Source: Lasioglossum baleicum
Lineage: Eukaryota; Arthropoda; Insecta; Hymenoptera; Halictidae
Reading direction: 5' to 3'
NCBI RefSeq assembly: GCF_051020765.1
Contig: NC_134941.1
Span: 3,968,001 to 4,032,000, forward strand
DNA length: 64,000 nucleotides
Below are positions 56,761 to 64,000 of the stretch, in pieces (position 1 is the first letter of the stretch; each line of letters opens with the position of its first letter). Made by a program: the position numbers and the translations under genes. The notes under the pieces were generated by a model. That model ran no database searches. It saw only the letters and a list, made by a program, of their open reading frames with translations, and had not been told where the DNA came from.

Positions 56761-57219
56761 CAGGGTGAGGCACCTAAAACAGGCCAACTGAATAACTCGG
56801 CTGCTATTGCTGTTGGGAAAAAATGCATCCGATGGAACATGCTTGATTTCGAGGGAGCATTAATCTGATGTTAGTAGCTTTTTTTGTAGGAGGACGCGTA
56901 AAGGACATATGAAGGTCAACGTCATTATTTTAAATAGAATGCCCAATATTCTTGATCGAACTCATAAATCTAGTTAACGAGATATTATCGATATAATTTC
57001 CCATATGTATAATGTGTAATAGCTATTACCTGGAAGCTGGGTGCTCGAACTGATATCCCTCAACTTGGATAAGTACTAATGGAAAATTATATGGATAATA
57101 TCTCGTTAACTATTAGATAATGCCCCCTCGAAACCAAGCAAGTTCCATCTGATGCATTTTTTCCTAACACCAATAGCCGCCGAGTTATTCACGTGGCCTT
57201 TTTTAGGTGCCTCACCCTG
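56761..57219. mobile_element. Palindromic Tc/mariner-type element, family T (459 bp)
   Basis: The ends CAGGGTGAGGCACCTAAAAC and TTTTTTAGGTGCCTCACCCTG are flanked by TA on both sides. Inverted arms continue with GAATAACTCGGC, AAAAAATGCATC and GAGATATTATC. The inner part is less symmetric (about 56880-56980). No transposase frame. Confidence 0.8.
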
Positions 57220-60200
57220 TATATCGGGTGGTCCAATTTAAATGGTGCCGATGGAATTGTGTGTTGCAAAGAAGGTTTTTGTGACGAGATTATTTCTTTG
57301 GGATTCTTAAGGTCAGTAATGAGTCACTTCATAAGAAATGCAAGTTTCTTTTCACATTTCTAAAGGTAAAATACAAGAACATAAGAATCTAAGGAAAAAA
57401 TAAGCTGACGTATATCAAGATATCTTCTGAATATCAAAAAATTATATGTTAAGTACCTTTATAAATAACGTGTATTGTCAAAAACGCTCTTGGACATGGG
57501 TCTGCCTATTTTTTTCTAGATTCATCAGGAAAAGCTTAATTAAAATCGACTGAGATTGAATTTGATTCTGTAAAATGTATTTAAATAGTGTAAAGTACAA
57601 CTACAACATACATATCTAAACTTGTCTGTCTTTTCATGGTTGAATCGGATTCTAAAGTTAATGTAAAGGGATTGGCAGAATAATATGGAGCGACAGGAAC
57701 GATATGAGAAAGAAAAGACTGTTTTAGTCGCGCTGCATTACTTTTATTCCGTGGGCGTATTAAATCGAGTCTGACTCATGTTGGAGCTAATAAATCGGCG
57801 AGAGGAAGGTGTAATAGAGTCGCGCGAACTATTCGATTCGTAAAACTTCGGCGATTGGAAAGTTCTTTTTTATTATAAAAAGTTCGACTGATATTCTGCT
57901 GGAAAGTGGAACGAACAGAAATATCGATTTTTAATTCAATTCAACTGCTTCCCATTGAATTTCGAAGGGGACCTGAAAAGTGAGTTCGATTGGATGCCAG
58001 AAACTTGTCGATTCACACGAATTGTGCATAGAACGCTGGTTTTACTACTCGGCGGCGCGCGGCGCGGCGCTTCTATCATCGGTTCAATTTTGTTAAAGCA
58101 CCGCGTTGGAAGTTTGGACTGCTTATAGAACGGCTACTTCGTTCTTTTTCCACCGGAACGAAGCACCAGCGAAAACGCGCACTCTTAAAAAAGATTCCCA
58201 ATTAGAAGTTTTCTTAGAATATTCGCAACAACCGATTTATAATAATATTACGAAATGCTGTAAAGAAGAAGCTACTTTTAGCACTGATACAATGCCTCCA
58301 CGCCAAGTTTCCAGAGTAAAACTTTGTGAAAGAGAGTTCGGGTGATCTCCAGAGATTTCTTTAATTATTGTCGAAAGACTTTCTATAGAATACATAGAGT
58401 GAGTCAGTATAGAAACTACCATCTGTAAGAAGACTTTATCAAAAAATGTTTGAAGTAAGATTTATCGTATTTATAAGAATTCAATACATTTTAATTTACC
58501 AATGCTTTACATCTTCTGAGATATCAAGACAATATTGTTAAAAGTCACAATATTATAATAATTGAAATTATACAATCGCTTTTGTGGAAAATTATTCGAT
58601 GAACCGTTGCAGCTTTAAATCTAAAAAATGTATTTTTATTGTACGCGATGAAACGCAGCATCTTCGTGTCGACATTGTCAGAAATATTTGTAACCGGACG
58701 TTGAACGAATTCGTCTTCCCTGAAGGATATATCGTCGTTACGAGCTTTCGACGTTGTTACAACGAGACCGTCGAGTAGGCGAATAAAAATCAGAAGAGGA
58801 ACAGGCAGAGGCAGCAGAGCAGGGTCGAAACGGGGGATGATTTAGGATTTCCCTTTGCTGCCCTTCGAGATCTCCTGCTCGTGAACTGAAACACCATGTA
58901 TCTTCGTAGAGAGAAGAAGATACGTCAGCAGATTACCGTCCTCGGTATCAAATTGGTAATGAAGAATAGAATATTCATTCTATGGCTCTTAAAACTTAAT
59001 GGTCTGCTATCATGTGAAATTGAACAGAGATTTCTTTCAATTAATATAAATTAAATTCTTTGCTTCTCTCATAAATGTAATCTCGCAATTTAGCAATCAT
59101 TCGTTTTAGTTATAAAATTCTAACCATGATATAAATATTGATTTAAGTACGGAAAAAACTAGATGTATGCATTAGATGCATGTTTACCTCGATGATTACG
59201 AACAATAACAATCTATTTCGATTTAAAAGAAATTAGCAACTGTTCGAATTCTTCATCACGAGTCCAATTCGTCTTTACACGTGAAGGGATTAATTAAAGT
59301 AAAGGTGTTCATACAAATTCAAAATCCTGTAGAATCCTGTAGAACAAACATAGTTCAAAAATCTTACAAAATTTACATTTAAATAAAAAGCTGTTTATCA
59401 TCAATAATCTACATAAAACCCTGTACCGTATTCCCTGCTTTATGTCACCATGCGTGACAAACGTATTCGATCGACACAAAATTTGCAAAAATAAACAATC
59501 TCGATCGCGCCGTAAATAACACGATTCAATGGAAAAACGCAATCATGCGAGCTCGTCTGAAACGGATAATCAGGTTTGTCGTAAGCTATTTCGCGCTAAA
59601 TCTCGAACAAACGAGTCGCGCACAATTTATCTCGTTCTCGCTACTCGAACAAAATTGTCCCATCATTAATTCGTTTATTCCCGTCACTCTCTTTTCGCGA
59701 TTCGGCCATGGCCCGGCAGAAAATCGCGAATAGGGCGAATACACGTTGGCCCCGCGTATTTAACGAAATTTATTCATGCCCGATCTCCAGTCATTGCGGC
59801 ATTGACGGAGAGTAACGTTCCCGGCAGGAATGCAACTTCCGGAAGTGTTCGCAGGCCAGCGAGTACGGAGCTCGAATATTAATTGGTCTTAATTATGCGC
59901 GGCGGAGGGCTCGTTTTAACACGGGTAAAGTTTTTTGCAGCCGCCGCCACCACCACCACCCCTGCACCCTCGTAGCCGCCTTTCACCCCTTTCTACGTCT
60001 TTCACGGACCCTCTCGGTGATGCGGGAGTACACGGAAGGCTTTAAAGGAAGTTACGCGGCGCGGAACGAAAATGGTCCCCCGACGAGCTTTGCCATTGTG
60101 GTTTATCGAATTCTCCTTTCTTCCGCGAGAAGTTTCGAGTGCCGAGCGCTGGCCACGACTCTGCCCGCGCCGGACAAATTTCAATTAACGTCCGATTCCT

Positions 60201-61057
60201 TTAGAAATCCCGAATAATTTCGCCGCTGTCGATTAATGAATGATGAGACCGCCCGCGACGGGTTTACCGGAGCGGTCCCCACGCTCATTCTTCTCTTTGC
60301 GTTTACCTTTCGACGAATCTGTCGCGGGAAAATAAATATTGATTCGGAAAATCATCCCCCGTTAGTCATTTCTTGAAATATTCCCTGCGATCCTTCCGAC
60401 CCCTTCTTATTTAATTTGCATTTAAACGTTGATTTAATGCGTAATTTCTACTGCCCCTTTCCTGTTCAGTTTTCGGATTTTGGTGGATGTAGTATCTTTT
60501 CTTTGCTGTGCGTTACTTTTTTATACTAACTGCATCCATTATTATAGCAAAGAATCTTTCAAATATTCTATTTATGAATGAAAATTTCGATACAATTATA
60601 TTAACTTTCTACGTCAAAGGGGTTGCAGAGAAATGGACATATGGTCGTGATCGTTTGAGAGCAAATCAGTGTAACTAATTTGAATTGCAAGATACATTGA
60701 ATTACAAAATTTCTATTATTTGGAGCGAAGCTTTTCTTCGAGTTTTTAATTCATTCACGGAGCACGTTCAATTTAGAAACATTGCATAAAAATTTCAAGA
60801 TTAAGAATCACTACAAAATTATTATCTTCTCATGCTTCTGTCATGCTAAAAATTTGCCAAAATAAAATAGAATTAGTAGTAAAAGTAAATAAATAATTGT
60901 CTGAATTAACTGTAAAATACTGGGGCTACATATATATAGACATTTATTTTTCGTCTTAACAATTTGAATGTTTCGGAAATAACACAGCAATATTGAGTTT
61001 TACACTCGGCCAACTAGAAGAACTTTATACCTACATAAAGTGAAATATTCTCATGTA
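57220..61057. other. Non-coding stretch with one dispersed repeat and GC blocks
   Basis: 57476-57553 is similar in inverted orientation to 21826-21893 (TGTCAAAAACGC, TCTAGATTC, CTTAATTAAAATCGAC). 57990-58330 and 59700-60330 are GC-rich; GCCGCCGCCACCACCACCAC lies at 59941. A TTTTTTGCAG acceptor-like site precedes it, but the frame stops after 12 codons. No gene supported. Confidence 0.4.
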
Positions 61058-61485
61058 CACTACTGTGCAAAAGAAAGAAGCACCCGACCGTATTTAATAG
61101 AAAAGCGTAACAAATCTGATAAGAACACAGTAAGTTTTGAAAAAGGATTCCGCTGTTTAATTGAATAGTTCTGAGAATATAATTGTGTTATTGTGGATTA
61201 TCTAATACTTTAAATGCAATAAATCAATCTAAAAAAATATTGTTTGTCATTATATCTTATAATTAGACAAAAATTACTAGTTATAATTTAAAGCAGTGGA
61301 CATATTAAAAATATTTAAGGACATTAATGCATTAGTTTCAGCTTAAAAGAATAATTAAAAGAAGCATCAAATGTTTACTTGGCTCCTGTATCCTGTAATC
61401 AATGCAAACATTTTTTATTTTGCATAAATATCCGCAGTCTACTTATAATTATACTGGGTGCTTCTTCCTTTTGCATATAGTAGCG
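61058..61485. mobile_element. Tc/mariner-type element carrying a nested MITE
   Basis: The ends CACTACTGTGCAAAAGAAAG and CCTTTTGCATATAGTAGCG, with GAAGCACCC and GGGTGCTTC just inside, are flanked by TA on both sides. Inverted repeat about 29 bp. A hAT-like MITE occupies its right half. No frame. Confidence 0.75.
61287..61441 (-). mobile_element. hAT-like MITE, nested, left part truncated
   Basis: It ends TGCATAAATATCCGCAGTCTA-style and carries CCTGTAATCAATGCAAACAT, the inverse of the family core, and AAAGCAGTGGACATATTAAA near its start. The other terminus is missing. Confidence 0.75.
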
Positions 61486-63764
61486 TATATTCATAAATAT
61501 TATTCTTTATAAAAATGTGTGCTGTGACACTGATTTTAAGTGATCTTTATACGTGTAGAATTCACGATGTAGGTAAATACGTGTAAATTCGATTGCGGGT
61601 TTAAAGGAGACTGTGGAGGTTTATCGAACAGAACTATTTACCTCTGGTGTGATTTCCTTTTCGATATCTGCGGTCGTATCGCGCGATTGAATTTCCAATT
61701 GCTGTTTACGCAGCCGCCCGTGGAATTTTCATATATACGGTCGACGGCTTTTTTTCCGTCGGAAAGCCTATTTAGTTCGAGCACGGATACGATGTAAATG
61801 CGTCAAGTTGCGGGAGTGGCTCTCGAAAGTTCCAATCTCCCGAGGCGAGAAGGAATGCGATTAAGCGTTGATGGCTTCCTAAATGCAAACAACCCCCGAA
61901 ACCGTAATCACCGAAGACAATCACGGCGCGACAAAGGGTTGACGGTGTATAACCGAAGAAGAATAAATGACAGAAGCGGTCGGGCTAGCACGTCAATTAA
62001 GCGACACCTCTTTGCTCACTGTCCTTCCTAGGAAAACGAAGTTTTTTTTACCGATCCACTCTGATCGACGATTCAGCAAAAAAATCACAAACGAGGTTTC
62101 CTTCCTGTTGAATAATTACGGTATCGATACATTTTATACTAGCCATCGATGTATAAAATAAAATATCTCGGCACAGAGATTATTGCTAGTAATATTTTTA
62201 GTTTAATTGATAAATGTGATTGGATCATTTAGATAGACAATATCGTAACCTCCATCTGCTTTGAGATCACTCAATTTCATTTGTTTCTTGCTGGTAATAA
62301 TTAATACAACGACAGGAACATTATGCGGACTTAAAAAATGCAACAATTCTATTAACATATTTAATATTCTACGTAAGTGGTTTTCGAGGTGGTTGGACGA
62401 AATACTCTCCAGCAAGTTACGAGTGAACACGTGGTGTCTTTATTATAGCGAAAATGGTCGCGCACTTTATTTTACGCAACGCGTTTGAACGATTGTGATG
62501 TACAATCTGCAGAAATTCACCGTGGTTTAACAACCTGTGGTGTAATTACCGGTTTACGAGATTTAAGTACAATTCTCGGTGTGTATGTATCGAAATACAA
62601 AATACAAGTTTGTTGAATGTACGTGGTCGCTATTGTAGAGCTAAGACGGAAATTAGATCGAGACGAGCTCATTCCAGGGTTAAAATAAATAAAATATCGG
62701 TACATTCAAATACAAGATTGTTTGCACTGCGCAACTATAATCTATAGTCTATAAAAGATTATATATAGAAGTTGTTGAAGTTTAAGAACAATATTTGTGA
62801 AATATTTTCATATAAGATAATGCAGACCAAGAATTATTTAAAAATATAGAAAGAGAATAAATGTGAGGACTACACAGTTCATAATAATTATAAATAAATT
62901 CTGCTGTGTATGTGGTTAGACAGTGATTCATTTATTTACTACAACAGTCTAAAATCAATGTACACTTGTCGTACAGAAGAACTTCTTCAAAACGCTGTAA
63001 TAAAAACGGCAACATTTCGTTCTTTAGTGTGTTCAACTAAATATAATATGTACGAATTTAACTTAATTAGAAGTGTACACTTAAATAGACCAGAAACTCT
63101 GAACCTCGAGAAATAAATAGAAACCAACTGAATACGTCGGGGACCCCAATCAGTTCTCCAAGCACACTAATAAAGCCCAATCATTTACGTTTGACGCCCC
63201 CCCCCCCAGATCTAAACAAGGAGAACAGACAGGCAAACAAATCAGAAGACGCCGCCGGATCCTCGAAGTATCCAAACAATTAACCTTGTTCCTGGGAGCG
63301 GGGCTATCGATTTCGACACGATATCGAGTTCCGGAGACGCGTCGCGTCGAGACGGCGAAGGAAAGGCGCCGTCGTGTGCGTCATTGCGTATGATATGCCC
63401 GAGCATGGCTTATCGCCGGCCGGAAGGGGATGGCTCGGAGGGGGTGGTTGGAATTCGTGAGTTACTTCATCTCTCCCTCTCTCTCTCTTCCTCTAGATCG
63501 TCGCATAGCATTTCCCGACGTGATGGTATTCGACCCCGACCGCATCATCGTCGAGGTCTTCGTCCTCGTCGTTGTCCTTATGCCGCGCGACCCTTGTATA
63601 ATGAGGGTTTATACTTAGATTCTCAAAAACTGCGAGACTCTATTCACAAAATAATTGTGTATTTGAAATTTATTTTAAGGAGATGTTCACTGTTTTATGA
63701 CAATTACTAATGGGTTAGTTCACGTGAAATTAAACATTCCGGAAATTCGTGTGATGTACGGTAT
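61486..63764. other. Non-coding stretch with simple repeats
   Basis: 61670-62040 and 63120-63620 are GC-rich. An 11-C homopolymer lies at 63197-63207 and a CT-rich microsatellite at about 63471-63496, followed by CTCTAG, an acceptor-like site with no supported exon. Frames here have no domain. Confidence 0.4.
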
Positions 63765-64000
63765 TGTATTTTTACTGTAAAACAGAATAACTTTTTTATA
63801 ATTGTATCAAACGACCTGATGTTTTGTAAGCAATTAGAAGCATTGGTTTACTAAATGATGTGCAAAGAAATTTTCATAAAATTATAATGTGTATAATTTA
63901 CAAGGTTACATGCAAAAAAAGGCATTTTTTAAAACTTTTTTATTTGGGCCCTCAATGAAAATTTAAAATATATGTTTTGTAGATCTATGTTAGTTATACA
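63765..64000. repeat. Family P palindrome, partial at window edge
   Basis: AACAGAATAACTTTTTTATA, GGTTTACTAAATGATGTGCA and TGGGCCCTCAATGAAAATTT align in order with the left arms of the family P copies. The right arm would lie beyond the window. Confidence 0.6.

Noticed and set aside
59941..59976. TTTTTTGCAG followed by GCC/ACC codons as a possible next IRSp53 exon (Ala-rich start expected)
   Set aside because: The frame becomes a Thr repeat and stops after about 12 codons, unlike the I-BAR continuation.

Overview
This window reads as non-coding DNA from an insect nuclear genome, most likely a hymenopteran (bee, ant or wasp). The reasons are AT-rich sequence broken by sharply bounded GC- and CpG-rich blocks, long stretches with no open frame above background, one short exon with canonical splice sites, and many small DNA transposons with mariner, hAT, TTAA-target and Transib hallmarks. 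No bacterial operons, tRNA, rRNA or CRISPR structure was seen.

Host coding content is very small. The only exon I can support well is a 76-base exon on the + strand at 24217-24292. It encodes part of the N-terminal IMD/I-BAR domain of an IRSp53/BAIAP2 homologue. The surrounding tens of kilobases are therefore probably introns and flanks of that gene, although no second exon was found. A 121-codon open frame on the - strand (16664-17029) with a hydrophobic N-terminus is kept as a weak orphan candidate.

Layout. 0-5 kb: a Ty3/gypsy-like remnant, a mariner-type element with a TTAA element nested in it, a 98-bp tandem duplication and a mariner transposase fragment. 5-9 kb: mostly unassigned, with a 229-bp mariner derivative. 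9-18 kb: many MITEs, palindromic (foldback) elements and the orphan frame. 19-24 kb: a GC block, a non-autonomous Transib-like element with termini resembling V(D)J recombination signals, two hAT-like MITEs and the IRSp53 exon followed by a G-run tract. 26-33 kb: nested MITEs, an 80-bp mini-mariner, a 636-bp Buster-like hAT element and a long palindrome. 36-43 kb: hAT MITE copies, a palindrome inserted into another copy of its own family, and further foldbacks. 43-52 kb: more hAT MITEs, a TATA-like motif beside a CA microsatellite, and a tandem MITE pair. 52-57 kb: a large GC block, a pogo/Tigger-type transposase fragment and two palindromes. 57-64 kb: a nested Tc/mariner-type element and unassigned sequence.

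The recurring theme is small non-autonomous elements. One hAT-like MITE family (ends TAGACTGCGGAT) is present in about twenty copies or fragments, and its 8-bp target duplications share the pattern nTnATnAn. At least five families of near-perfect long inverted repeats are also present. In one of them two copies differ by the same roughly 110-bp gap in both arms. All element names rest on termini, target duplications and short protein motifs read by eye; no database search was run.
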